Positions 43,175 through 51,460 of a stretch of DNA of 64,000 nt are shown here, one piece after another. The DNA is from an uncultured Bacteroidota bacterium. Its GTDB lineage: Bacteria; Bacteroidota; Bacteroidia; Chitinophagales; Chitinophagaceae. The notes under the pieces are model-generated. The model saw nothing but the letters and a program-made list of their open reading frames with translations, was not told where the DNA came from and did no database searches. The translations under genes were made by a program, and so were the position numbers. The stretch lies in assembly GCA_903831575.1 (NCBI GenBank), contig CAIKYB010000016.1, positions 62,001-126,000 of the forward strand, written 5' to 3'. The first letter of the stretch is position 1. Each line of letters begins with the position of its first letter.

Positions 43175-43609
43175 ATGATGAAAAAAAATATTTTAATAAT
43201 AATTATTTTTTTTACTGCAATCATAAAAAATGCGGATGCTCAATCTTCTGGTGTTCCAGACACTCTTGCTTATTTACAATCAATTGTAGCCAATAAATCC
43301 AAATACATTGGCAAGCCATTTTCTGTATTATTGAAGAGCTTGCAAATACAAATAAAGTTTTTCTCGCCAGTAGCAAGTATATCTTATAACAAGAATAAAG
43401 AGACATCGACTTTATTTTCTTTCTACTTTCCAAAAAATTCCGAAGAAATTTATTTGACTTATCCAAGTTTAGAAATTTATTGGAAGCCTTATTTGAATGC
43501 CGTTCAATCAGAACTTTTATACTCCCAAAGTCGATCAGTCGGTTGGTCTCCTGCGGTAGAGGGCTTTTATGGAAATGCACTTATTTCAGACATAAAGGTT
43601 TTAGAATAA
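43175..43609 (+). CDS. small secreted protein, unknown (island)
   Basis: 144 residues with a signal peptide (MMKKNILIIIIFFTAIIKNADA). The mature part is polar, with SYNKNKETSTLFSFYFP and LSRSVGWSP-like strands. It begins 15 bp after the NGGGMD gene. No family is recognised. Confidence 0.55.
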   Translation: MMKKNILIIIIFFTAIIKNADAQSSGVPDTLAYLQSIVANKSKYIGKPFSVLLKSLQIQIKFFSPVASISYNKNKETSTLFSFYFPKNSEEIYLTYPSLEIYWKPYLNAVQSELLYSQSRSVGWSPAVEGFYGNALISDIKVLE

Positions 43610-43675
43610 TAAATATTTTTCTATAAGCGACAATGTTTGATGCTATTTCTATTTGTCAATAAAAACAATATCATA

Positions 43676-43829
43676 ATGAAAAAAATATTTTTTCTATTAT
43701 TTGGAATCATTATCTCAACACAAACAAACCAACTATTTACCATTAGGAACATGGAATTATATTAATGGAAAAGATACAATAGAGATTTATTTAAAATCTA
43801 CTCGAATTAATAAATGCTTATCTATTTGA
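43676..43829 (+). pseudogene. frameshifted remnant of a small secreted protein
   Basis: The start MKKIFFLLFGIIISTQTN reads as a signal peptide and then stops after 29 codons. Shifting the frame by one at about 43730 gives TNYLPLGTWNYINGKDTIEI and more, a continuation typical of small Bacteroidota secreted proteins, up to a stop at 43829. It looks like one gene broken by an indel and shortened. Confidence 0.5.
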
Positions 43830-44240
43830 AATTAGATCAGATTTTTTATGTTTTTTGTATAACTGCTTTGTTGTTACATTCAGTTCCTTACTATTGTAAT
43901 AGTGCAATGCGGTAGCCATGAAATAATTCATGCCAGTTAAGCACCCATCACACATTGCGGGAGCGGGCATTTTCTGAATCAATGCTATGCCAATATCATC
44001 TGCAACCTTCATTTCTTGAGGTGTAAGAGCATCAAAAGGGTTAAGCGCGTCTATTTGCTCGATATGCTTGAATATTGTTGTATCACGTTTATATGCTTCT
44101 TTAAGACTTGAGAAAAATACCCTGTCTTTGAATGCATGACTCCATGGATTATCGCTACGATTATATTCAAAGCTTTTGTGTATCTCATTAGAGCATGAAC
44201 AAAGTGCGATTAGAATAAAAACAGCTAAATATTTCATCAT
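43818..44240 (-). CDS. lipoprotein, unknown (island)
   Basis: 140 residues with a lipobox (LIALCSC, cysteine about residue 14-16). The mature part is helical and includes CDGCLTGMNYF. No family is recognised. It overlaps the end of the frameshifted remnant on the other strand by 12 bp. Confidence 0.55.
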   Translation of the reverse strand: MMKYLAVFILIALCSCSNEIHKSFEYNRSDNPWSHAFKDRVFFSSLKEAYKRDTTIFKHIEQIDALNPFDALTPQEMKVADDIGIALIQKMPAPAMCDGCLTGMNYFMATALHYYNSKELNVTTKQLYKKHKKSDLISNR

Positions 44241-44315
44241 ACAAAATTTATTTTTAAAATTAAGAAAACATGAATTGTTTAATTTAATAAAGCTCGAAAC
44301 TTCATCTTATGGAAA

Positions 44316-45266
44316 TCAATCTGCACAATATTTTAAAACCGCTTCGCATTTTATAGTGCCGTGTAAATCATTTTCCCCTGTTTTTTTGAATAATACAGAC
44401 CACTTGTTTTTTATTGGATTAAAGCTGGCAAATTCAAAATCTTGTGAAAAAACGCCTAAGATTCTGCCACCATAACACTTTACAATAGTGTCTTTATTAC
44501 TGACAATCATTTTTATGGTTTGTGTCCATGCAAAATCCTCATTAGTAACACATTGAAAACTTACATAAATTCCCTTTTTAGGAATGATTAAATGAAATGA
44601 ATCTAGGTCAATTGTCTGTTTTCCTATTTTTTGAGGATGATAAATCAAAGGTGTTTCCGTAAGCATATTGCCAGGTGTAATACTGTCGTTAACGTCATAA
44701 AAACTTATAATTAGAGGAGCATTAAAAACCGACTCTGGTCCAAAAAAAGGTTTTTCTATCCAAAATGAAAAGCTTTTCAAAATGGTATTTTCTTTTTCTG
44801 GATTTATCCTAACAGCAAATTGAGAATTTGAATTTTTCCATAAACCCCACCATTCCAAATTAAAAACAAACCTTTCTCCATTTGCATTGGTTTTTTGAGT
44901 TACAGCTCTTTTATTGCCGTATGTAAATGATTTCATTTTTTTACAGTTCTGTACCAAAACTGGAGGTAGTATTTCGATAGCTTTTATCAAACGAATGGTT
45001 TGATTGGAATTTGAATTAAAAACAAAAGAATTGGATTTGAAACCAACATAGGAAACTATGATAGAATCTCCATTCTTTGCATTCAATTCCGCTATTCCGT
45101 TTGCATTAGCTGATACAATAATTGGATGCGTAAAATTAATTAGTGTTGCGAATGGAAGCGCTACGCCATCTTCGGCAGCAATGATTTTAAATTGCTGTGC
45201 ATTAATTTTGAATGAGAAAAATAAATTAAAGACAAATAGAAAAATTCCAGAAATAATTTTAGACAT
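44316..45266 (-). CDS. carboxypeptidase-regulatory-like domain protein (island)
   Basis: 316 residues. The signal peptide (about 1-23) is followed by a CarboxypepD_reg-like beta-sandwich (about 26-95: EDGVALPFATLIN ... NGIAELNAKNGDSIIVSYVGFKS), as seen in TonB-linked and surface proteins. The remaining 200 residues form an unrecognised beta-rich region. It is probably anchored or exported at the outer membrane. A roughly 100-bp repeat lies just upstream of the start. Confidence 0.7.
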   Translation of the reverse strand: MSKIISGIFLFVFNLFFSFKINAQQFKIIAAEDGVALPFATLINFTHPIIVSANANGIAELNAKNGDSIIVSYVGFKSNSFVFNSNSNQTIRLIKAIEILPPVLVQNCKKMKSFTYGNKRAVTQKTNANGERFVFNLEWWGLWKNSNSQFAVRINPEKENTILKSFSFWIEKPFFGPESVFNAPLIISFYDVNDSITPGNMLTETPLIYHPQKIGKQTIDLDSFHLIIPKKGIYVSFQCVTNEDFAWTQTIKMIVSNKDTIVKCYGGRILGVFSQDFEFASFNPIKNKWSVLFKKTGENDLHGTIKCEAVLKYCAD

Positions 45267-45310
45267 AACTTAAATGATGTTTTAGAAATCCAGTCAAAAA
45301 AAGTATGGCA

Positions 45311-45411
45311 ATGCTAAACTATTTCTAATAATATATTACACAACGATATGTTAATTGAGAAAGCAAAACATGGTTCTGGTTGAAAATTTGTTTCAAATTG
45401 CAACAATTCAT
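45311..45411 (-). repeat. upstream-region repeat, copy a
   Basis: About 100 bp similar to 45696-45798 (about 90 percent over the best 77 bp, ATTACACAA to ATTTCAT-like end). It lies directly upstream of the gene that starts at 45266. Confidence 0.7.
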
Positions 45412-45452
45412 AGAGAACAAAAATCTCTAATCAAAAAGATTGCACAACTGAA

Positions 45453-45692
45453 TCACATGGAGAGATAGCGAACAAAGATTGCAAGAGTGACAAGAATAAA
45501 AGTTACAACCAGAAAGATGGTTTTTTTATTGATACTTTCTTTCTTGTAACTAAGAAACATGGAGATGACTGTGACACCTCCAATGGAGATTAACAAGAGC
45601 CACTTGGTTGTGTCTGATATGTTTTGATTGTTTGCAACAAACATAATATAGGCAGCTACTAACAACAGGGGCAGATATTTTATATTTTTCAT
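45453..45692 (-). CDS. small membrane protein, unknown (island)
   Basis: 79 residues from the ATG at 45692: three membrane segments (about 4-20, 30-47 and 56-76). A longer in-frame start exists, but it reads into the upstream repeat and is polar. No family is recognised. Confidence 0.55.
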   Translation of the reverse strand: MKNIKYLPLLLVAAYIMFVANNQNISDTTKWLLLISIGGVTVISMFLSYKKESINKKTIFLVVTFILVTLAIFVRYLSM

Positions 45693-45695
45693 GAT

Positions 45696-45798
45696 TACGC
45701 TAAACTTTTTACAATTGAAATTACACAATGATTTGTTAATTGAGAGAGCAAAACATGATACTGGTTGAAAATTTGTTTCAAATTGCAACAGATTTCAT
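45696..45798 (-). repeat. upstream-region repeat, copy b
   Basis: Second copy of the repeat at 45311-45411, directly upstream of the 45692 start. Both copies therefore occupy the promoter and leader region of a minus-strand cargo gene. Confidence 0.7.
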
Positions 45799-45809
45799 AA
45801 TACACAATT

Positions 45810-46097
45810 TTAATTTTTATACCTCTTTAACACCTTACTCTTCTCCAAAATCTCCGATTGTTTATAATACACATTTCTTCCAATACGATGTTCATTGATA
45901 AGCCCTTGTTTTGTCCATGTGGCTAATGTCGTCTTGGAAATCTTGGGTTCAAATAACAGACAAGTTTGCGCAGGAGACAACAATTTCTCCTCCCTTTCGC
46001 CAACAAAAGTCAAAATAATATCTTTTATCATTGGCCGAAAAAGGTCAACCAGCTCTTCTGCGGTAAAATTTGTCAATATGAGTTTATCTCCTGCCAT
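45810..46097 (-). CDS. helix-turn-helix DNA-binding protein (island)
   Basis: 95 residues. The second half has a MerR/excisionase-type winged helix pattern (LLSPAQTCLLFEPKISKTTLATWTK, then GRNVYYKQSEILEK). Such small proteins act as excisionases or regulators in Bacteroidota mobile elements. It overlaps the previous gene by 14 bp and ends a three-gene operon. Confidence 0.7.
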   Translation of the reverse strand: MAGDKLILTNFTAEELVDLFRPMIKDIILTFVGEREEKLLSPAQTCLLFEPKISKTTLATWTKQGLINEHRIGRNVYYKQSEILEKSKVLKRYKN

Positions 46098-46386
46098 TAA
46101 AATTTTCTTGCTCTTTTTCTTTTTTGGCTTTAAACTTTTTTATTGCATAAACCGCAACTCCCACCACAACTATACCCACAAGTAAATGCCAGATTGTAAA
46201 ACCCTTCTTCGATTGGGGCATAGCAATTACAGGTGGGGGTGGTGGTATTTCGGGAATTATAGGTGTATGAATAACGCTTTCAACTACTTTTATTACTGGC
46301 GGAGGAGCCATCGGTAACTCAGGTGCGTTTTTTAAAGCATTCAAATAATCAACTTTATCTGATAGTATCTCTTTTATAACTTCCAT
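46084..46386 (-). CDS. proline-rich single-pass membrane protein (island)
   Basis: 100 residues. A proline-rich stretch (about 26-55, PPPPPVIAMP) is followed by a membrane helix (about 66-82) and a basic tail (KKFKAKKEKEQ). It overlaps the upstream gene by 13 bp and the downstream gene by 14 bp, so all three should be translated together. No family is recognised. Confidence 0.55.
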   Translation of the reverse strand: MEVIKEILSDKVDYLNALKNAPELPMAPPPVIKVVESVIHTPIIPEIPPPPPVIAMPQSKKGFTIWHLLVGIVVVGVAVYAIKKFKAKKEKEQENFNGRR

Positions 46387-46733
46387 ATTTTAACGGTTTG
46401 GTTGGTGAATAATACATAGGCGTAGCGTATCAACTTTTTCGCTTGGATATTCTCAATAGTTATTAATTCGGAGTAGGTATCCCATACAAAACCACGGTCT
46501 AAAAATACCTTTGCGGAAAAAGGTTTTGAGCCATACAAACCATAGGTTTCATTTGCCGTATTATCAAGAAACAATAGGATTTTTTGTAGGGACTTCTTTT
46601 TGTTTTTTTCTGATGCGTCCACGCTTTTGTTGTAATCGTAGCATTCATCACTGCAATAAACGGTGTTGCCGTTTTTATCTTCTGGTAGCGGGCCCTTGCA
46701 AACGGGGCAAAATCTTAGTATTTTTTTCTTCAT
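46374..46733 (-). CDS. small zinc-ribbon protein (island)
   Basis: 119 residues. CPVCKGPLP (about 9-17) and CSDEC (about 27-31) form a four-cysteine zinc ribbon; the rest is soluble and unrecognised. It is first in the operon 46733-45810. Upstream lie ACTAG-type palindromes that could serve as an operator. The Zn ribbon suggests nucleic-acid or protein binding. Confidence 0.6.
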   Translation of the reverse strand: MKKKILRFCPVCKGPLPEDKNGNTVYCSDECYDYNKSVDASEKNKKKSLQKILLFLDNTANETYGLYGSKPFSAKVFLDRGFVWDTYSELITIENIQAKKLIRYAYVLFTNQTVKIWKL

Positions 46734-46822
46734 GTCTTTAAAGTTTAGACAACAAAGATAAAAATGGATTATTAATAAAACCCTTTACAGTATTGAGTTT
46801 CAAAAGAAAAGTATACTAACTG

Positions 46823-46857
46823 TACTAGGTGCTAGTATAGTTTTGTACTAGCTAGTG
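46823..46857. promoter_or_regulatory. ACTAG palindromes upstream of the zinc-ribbon operon
   Basis: TACTAG-GTG-CTAGTA (46823-46837) and ACTAGCTAGT (46848-46857) are two palindromes sharing ACTAG/CTAGT half-sites, about 90 bp upstream of the start at 46733. Likely operators of the operon, perhaps for its own helix-turn-helix protein. Confidence 0.5.
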
Positions 46858-46896
46858 CAAAAAGATGAGGACAAGAATTTGCAAGTTACAAATGTG

Positions 46897-47931
46897 TTAT
46901 TTTGGAAGATAATTATCCCAAATTATCTTGTTTTTGGGACTTGATTTTCCATTGAAATTTCCTGCGGCATTAATCATGCTTTGCCGGAAATACATTGGCT
47001 TTTCAAAATCTTTAATATAATTAGCAAAGAACAAAAGGAAATCATTTTTATCCCTTGTCGTATAGCTATGTGTTGTGAAAAACAAATGAAAGCCTTTTTC
47101 TACAATTTTTTTGGGAAATGCCAATGATGTATTAAGACTAAATTTCGTTTCTGGAATCTCTTGTGGAATTGTTAGCCCATTTGCAAAAATGACATTCACC
47201 TCTTCTTCTTTCAGAAATGGTTTCTTATCCGCAGATTTTTCAAGGTATAAAAAGGAAAAAAAATGGCGAATTTGCTCATCTGTTAACTTCCCAGGAATTT
47301 TAAACCCTTTTTTGCTTTCAAGATATTTTTTAAATTCAATCTCTTCTTTTTCTGTATTTGGGCTTTTCTTTATTTCAGGGTTTTCAACGATTATTTCCAC
47401 TTTTGAGTCAGATTTTCTATCTACCCATTTTTCTATTTCTTCGTTGAAGTTTGACGGTAAAAGATAGAAATTGCCGTCAATTGATAGCAATTCTTGTAAA
47501 AAGTCGTACAAAGATTGCTCGTCACCGTAAAAATTATCATACACCTGAAAACTCAAAAATTCATTAATTGGAAGACCATTAGATTTAAGTTCTCCAATTT
47601 TTAAAGAAAATAAAATGCGGAATGTTTCCTCATTAGTATTCTCTCTGAAGATGTAGAGTATTTTTTCCAAATCATAAAAAGCTCCATCATTTTCAAAAAA
47701 ATCCGGAATATATGTTCCATCCCATTCCGCATTTATTCTTGCATATTTTTCATAATTGCTATTATATTCTCCTTCGTGTGTTGGATTCAAAAAAGGTTTA
47801 GTTTCTGATTCAAGAGCAGCTTTTTTAATGTGGGTATAAATTTCTCTTGCATTGTAGTTAACGATAGACTTTTGCCTTAATTGATCATTCACAAATTGAA
47901 CGATTGAGCTGATTTCTATGTGATAATCCAT
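46897..47931 (-). CDS. unknown protein coupled to AbiE genes
   Basis: 344 residues, soluble and rich in Glu, Lys and Phe, with no motif I recognise. It begins 28 bp after the AbiEii toxin gene on the same strand and is probably part of the same operon. The N-terminal part (VQFVNDQLRQKSIVNYNAREIYTHI) and the Lys/Glu-rich middle (about 180-215) are separated by a helical domain. It may be an accessory subunit or a separate defence factor of the island. Confidence 0.65.
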   Translation of the reverse strand: MDYHIEISSIVQFVNDQLRQKSIVNYNAREIYTHIKKAALESETKPFLNPTHEGEYNSNYEKYARINAEWDGTYIPDFFENDGAFYDLEKILYIFRENTNEETFRILFSLKIGELKSNGLPINEFLSFQVYDNFYGDEQSLYDFLQELLSIDGNFYLLPSNFNEEIEKWVDRKSDSKVEIIVENPEIKKSPNTEKEEIEFKKYLESKKGFKIPGKLTDEQIRHFFSFLYLEKSADKKPFLKEEEVNVIFANGLTIPQEIPETKFSLNTSLAFPKKIVEKGFHLFFTTHSYTTRDKNDFLLFFANYIKDFEKPMYFRQSMINAAGNFNGKSSPKNKIIWDNYLPK

Positions 47932-47959
47932 CTTAATAATTTTTACTTAAGTTTCTATG

Positions 47960-48763
47960 TTAGATTTTTAATTTTTTCAAGTGCCTATTTACTTCCCTTT
48001 CTACTTGTTCAAAATCTGGCAGATTTTTTATCTGGTCTTGTAACGAACTTTTCCATCTTGCCTTATATTGAGGGATTCTTTCTGTCATCTTTTTGTGAAA
48101 ATCAACCGCATTTAAATTTTTGCTGCTGCACTTTGTTTTGAACTCCACGTTGTAAAAATCAATATCCATTCCGTGTTGTTCCAGTAAATACCAAATGTCA
48201 TAATAGTCTCGGGCCTGCATTCTTTGCATAACAGAACGCATTTTTTCAACCAATACTTCTTCAAGCGGATAACACAATAATTGGTGGTCTTCCATATCAG
48301 AATAACCAATAAACGCACTTTTCATTATTGGCGCAAAAACCAATTGCTCACTTCTGGATATATCTACCTTTACACTTTTGTTGTTTCCTTGTCCGCCGAG
48401 TGGACCTACATAGCTGATGTAAAAATTGATGCCGCCGTCTTCATGTTTGTTATTATCAATAATCGCCATAGGAATGTTGGCTTCTTCTTTTACATACTCA
48501 AATGTTTCTCTAAATAAAGAAAAAATCTGATCGTTAGAAGTGTTATTCTTCACCAATGTAAAATCCAGGTCTTCGGAAAATCGGTAGTCTTCAAAATATA
48601 TTTTCTTTAAAACAGTTCCGCCTTTAAACACGATTAATTTTGATAAAGAATTGTGTTGAGCAATTCCTTTCAATATCCAGGAAAGCACATAATCTTTTTC
48701 AATTTGTTGGTCGCGCACTTCTGCATTTCTTGCCTTTTGCTGTATTTCAGATGGTTTTATCAT
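47960..48763 (-). CDS. abiEii: AbiEii/AbiGii nucleotidyltransferase toxin
   Basis: 267 residues. The DUF1814 nucleotidyltransferase motif is clear: FKGGTVLKKIYFEDYRFSEDLDF, with the GGT turn (about 48-50) and the acidic SEDLD (about 63-67). AbiEii is the toxin of a type IV abortive infection pair. It overlaps the antitoxin gene by 4 bp (ATGA) and is followed by the unknown 344-residue gene. Confidence 0.88.
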   Translation of the reverse strand: MIKPSEIQQKARNAEVRDQQIEKDYVLSWILKGIAQHNSLSKLIVFKGGTVLKKIYFEDYRFSEDLDFTLVKNNTSNDQIFSLFRETFEYVKEEANIPMAIIDNNKHEDGGINFYISYVGPLGGQGNNKSVKVDISRSEQLVFAPIMKSAFIGYSDMEDHQLLCYPLEEVLVEKMRSVMQRMQARDYYDIWYLLEQHGMDIDFYNVEFKTKCSSKNLNAVDFHKKMTERIPQYKARWKSSLQDQIKNLPDFEQVEREVNRHLKKLKI

Positions 48764-49581
48764 GTAATGATGGCATTTAGTATGGTATCAGTATCTATGT
48801 TTTTTTGTACACTCCAACGAGAATTTCTTTTTCCTTCTTTAGGCAGTTCTGTGTCGAGCACGACATAAGATGCTGTTTTAATTTTTTGTAATTCTTCTAT
48901 GATGGGATTTTCTATTTTCAATAATTCCAATAAAAAACCCAGTCTTTTTATTACAGCCTGCGAATTGAACTTTATTGAGTATTCTAAAAGGGTATCAAAG
49001 TTGATTTTTGTTTTCGATGCATAAATAGCTTTTGCCACCTCAACAGTCCCTCCAGCATATTCGGGTTTAAACAAACAATCAACAATCGTCTTTTCCAAAT
49101 CAGAACAAAGCACTTTATTAAAACTATCTATCCATATTTTTTTCGATCCAAAAAAATGTGATGCGTTGTGATACACAAATTGAAAAGAGACATTTTTTAT
49201 GCTCAACTCCGCGGGTTTTATTTGCTTTGACACCACTATTTGTTCTTTCAGTGATGGTTGTGTTATCAGATTATGAATCTGTAAGGCAGAATAATAACCG
49301 ATATAATATTTTGCATTGTTTACTAAATGCTCGGCTAATAAATGCCAGTCAGGCATAAACTTACTTGGCTCGGCTTCATAGGGAATGATATAAAAAACAC
49401 CATCTTTAATACGCATCAACAATCCTCTTTTCGACATATCACTCAACAACTCACGCACGGTATTGGTTTTTGAGTTAGGCAGTGCCTGATATGCTTGATT
49501 ATTGTCAAAGCAAACCTGGTTCTTACCGTTAAAGTAGGTAAGCAGTTCATTTGATTGTTTTGATATTAACTTATTTTTCAT
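48760..49581 (-). CDS. abiEi: AbiEi antitoxin / transcriptional regulator
   Basis: 273 residues. An N-terminal winged helix (about 20-65: NTVRELLSDMSKRGLLMRIKDGVFYII) and the conserved middle (YYIGYYSALQIHNLI, LEKTIVDCLFKPEYAGG) are AbiEi features. AbiEi neutralises the toxin and represses its own operon. Its start lies 8 bp downstream of a perfect 10-bp inverted repeat (49589-49609). Confidence 0.85.
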   Translation of the reverse strand: MKNKLISKQSNELLTYFNGKNQVCFDNNQAYQALPNSKTNTVRELLSDMSKRGLLMRIKDGVFYIIPYEAEPSKFMPDWHLLAEHLVNNAKYYIGYYSALQIHNLITQPSLKEQIVVSKQIKPAELSIKNVSFQFVYHNASHFFGSKKIWIDSFNKVLCSDLEKTIVDCLFKPEYAGGTVEVAKAIYASKTKINFDTLLEYSIKFNSQAVIKRLGFLLELLKIENPIIEELQKIKTASYVVLDTELPKEGKRNSRWSVQKNIDTDTILNAIIT

Positions 49582-49588
49582 AGTTGAT

Positions 49589-49609
49589 TTGTCAGTTTTA
49601 AACTGACAA
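49589..49609. promoter_or_regulatory. AbiEi operator: perfect inverted repeat
   Basis: TTGTCAGTTT (49589-49598) and AAACTGACAA (49600-49609) are fully complementary around a single T. Directly upstream of abiEi, whose family is known to bind inverted repeats in its own promoter. Not followed by a T-run in the right place, so it is not a terminator. Confidence 0.75.
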
Positions 49610-49797
49610 TAAAGATATAAATAATAATTTAATTTTAGAAATTCTGTAAATAAACTCCATCATCATACGCAACAACAGTTAGTCTCACCATCCCTCTTTA
49701 GCCATTATTTTCAAACCGTGACAATTATTCACGCTTTCGTTTCTGATGCTAATTTTGCTGACTACAAATTGTGTCCATCTGACATTTTTTGCTCATA

Positions 49798-51084
49798 TTA
49801 TGCTACCCTCATTAAGTTATTGTTCCATTTCAGTTTGATATGCTCGTTCAAACGCTTGGCTGTATCCAGTTTACTTACTCTGATATATTTTAAAAACGCA
49901 CGCTCTGTTTTATGGCCAGTTATTTTCATCAAATCAATAGTAGGGAATCCCTGTAAATAAAAATTAGTGGCAAAAGACCTTCGAGCAGTGTGACTTGAAA
50001 TTAAATCACATAAGCGTTCTTTTGGTTGAGTGGAGAGCCTACCCGTTTCTGTTAGTTCTGCTAATTCACCAACCTCTTTAATGTAATCATTGAACTTTTG
50101 ATTACTGATTGCTTTTGGTAATCTGTTGCTGTTGTTTTTGTATTTTTCAAATATTTCTAAAACAACAGGGTTGCAAGGAATAATTACAAGCTCTTTCGTT
50201 TTTTGAGTAATGATTTTAATGTAAAAATCATCATCAGATTTTACAATGTTCTCTGGCTTGATGTTGCTGAAATCAGAAAATCGTAACCCAACCCAGGCAC
50301 CGAAAACAAACAAGTCGCGGACCTGTTCCAATTTTTTATTTTGAAGCTGAACTGCGTAGAGTTTATATAACTCTTTTTCTGTTAAATAAATATGCTCTGT
50401 TTCTTCTTCGCTAAACGAAAACTTTTTATGGCGGAACTGCATGTTATCAGTATAACCAAGATCAACAGCCTCGCCCATAAACACTTTCAATATGGCAATA
50501 TCTTTTGCTATGGTATTTACAGCCAATTTCTGTTTCTTTTGCAGATAAGAAACATAGGCATAAAAAAAATCGAGATTGATACTTTCAAAATCAATTTTGG
50601 TTTTTGAATAGGCTTCGTAATCTTTTAGGTGCTTGGTAACGGCATGATAGTTTTTCAAACTTCCTTCACTTTTATCTCTTCCTCTGAATTTGATTTCTCC
50701 GTTAATAAATCTGGTGGCTAAGGAAAATAAAGTTGGTTTTTGCTTGGACTCTTTCGGCTGATGGTTTTTATCAATAAAATGCTCCATCGCCATTCTGAGA
50801 TGTTCCGGTTCAGGTATTCCGTCCTTTAAAGATTCATTGTATGTTTTTATGCAGATTTCTTCAAGATTATCAAGCAGATCATTCAGGGCGAATTTTCCAT
50901 CAATGGTGGTAGCAAGTTTATTTTTTACCCTTTGCTTTTTTTCATTCCAGTCGGATGGTTTTATGGATTGTCCGAAAGAAAAAAACAATCTCCTTCCATG
51001 GTAAATAAATTGAAGGTAGATATTAGAGTATCCTGCTTGGTCAGTAGGTTTTAATCTGAAGTGAACTACGGGTTGTCGGGGCAT
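49798..51084 (-). CDS. tyrosine recombinase / island integrase
   Basis: About 428 residues from MPRQPVVHF. It has an N-terminal arm-binding segment, a SAM-like core-binding domain (about 90-215) and a catalytic domain with FGAWVGLRFSDFSNI (first Arg), HTARRSFATNFYLQG (His and second Arg), GHKTERAFLKYI (His and nucleophile Tyr). This is the usual integrase of Bacteroidota elements. It transcribes inward from the right end and its start lies 30 bp from the right arm-type repeats, 166 bp from attR. An in-frame start 21 bp upstream is also possible. Confidence 0.92.
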   Translation of the reverse strand: MPRQPVVHFRLKPTDQAGYSNIYLQFIYHGRRLFFSFGQSIKPSDWNEKKQRVKNKLATTIDGKFALNDLLDNLEEICIKTYNESLKDGIPEPEHLRMAMEHFIDKNHQPKESKQKPTLFSLATRFINGEIKFRGRDKSEGSLKNYHAVTKHLKDYEAYSKTKIDFESINLDFFYAYVSYLQKKQKLAVNTIAKDIAILKVFMGEAVDLGYTDNMQFRHKKFSFSEEETEHIYLTEKELYKLYAVQLQNKKLEQVRDLFVFGAWVGLRFSDFSNIKPENIVKSDDDFYIKIITQKTKELVIIPCNPVVLEIFEKYKNNSNRLPKAISNQKFNDYIKEVGELAELTETGRLSTQPKERLCDLISSHTARRSFATNFYLQGFPTIDLMKITGHKTERAFLKYIRVSKLDTAKRLNEHIKLKWNNNLMRVA

Positions 51085-51113
51085 GGTGTAGATTTTGTAC
51101 ACCAAAGATAATA

Positions 51114-51135
51114 AGTTTCACTAAAAGTTTCACTA
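51114..51135 (+). promoter_or_regulatory. right arm-type repeat pair
   Basis: The same tandem AGTTTCACTA pair as at 38257-38278, just upstream of the integrase start. The stretch 51136-51250 up to attR is A/T-rich and holds nothing else recognised. Confidence 0.65.
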
Positions 51136-51250
51136 AAAATTGGATTTATTGTTATTATAAAAATCAATTTGTTATTTTTAGTATTGATAATCAATACTTT
51201 AATGTTTAATTGGTATTTCAAATATCAACGAATAACAATAGGTTACTGTA

Positions 51251-51316
51251 CTTCCCCTACAGCAGGTTTTTATTTTACAGAAACCCTTGCAGCGTGAGTT
51301 GTGAGGGTTTTTTGTT
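51251..51316 (+). repeat. attR: 66-bp direct repeat at the right island edge
   Basis: CTTCCCCTACAGC onward, matching 38175-38239 except for one inserted A. It includes a copy of the tRNA-like gene terminator but is preceded by unrelated sequence, so it is the leftover half-site of the target gene. Confidence 0.88.
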
Positions 51317-51460
51317 GGGGTTCCATGCTTAAGCCGAAATGTTACTAACCATAAATTAGGGGCTTCAAAAGCTATTTTTGATAGTAGTTAAATGGAATTT
51401 TAACAATAAAAAGTAAAGTTAGAAAAACAGATAAAGTTGTAAATTCAACTTTAAAAAAAT

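Larger units (their letters stand above)
38175..51316. mobile_element. 13-kb integrative island in the tRNA-like gene
   Basis: Bounded by 65/66-bp direct repeats (38175-38239, 51251-51316), with paired inner repeats (38257-38278, 51114-51135) and a tyrosine recombinase gene at the right end. The left repeat continues the intact tRNA-like gene while the right one is preceded by unrelated DNA, so the island entered the 3' end of that chromosomal gene. Cargo: small secreted and membrane proteins, gene fragments, a three-gene regulatory operon and AbiEi/AbiEii with a third gene. No relaxase, coupling protein or secretion genes are seen, so transfer would need a helper. Confidence 0.85.
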
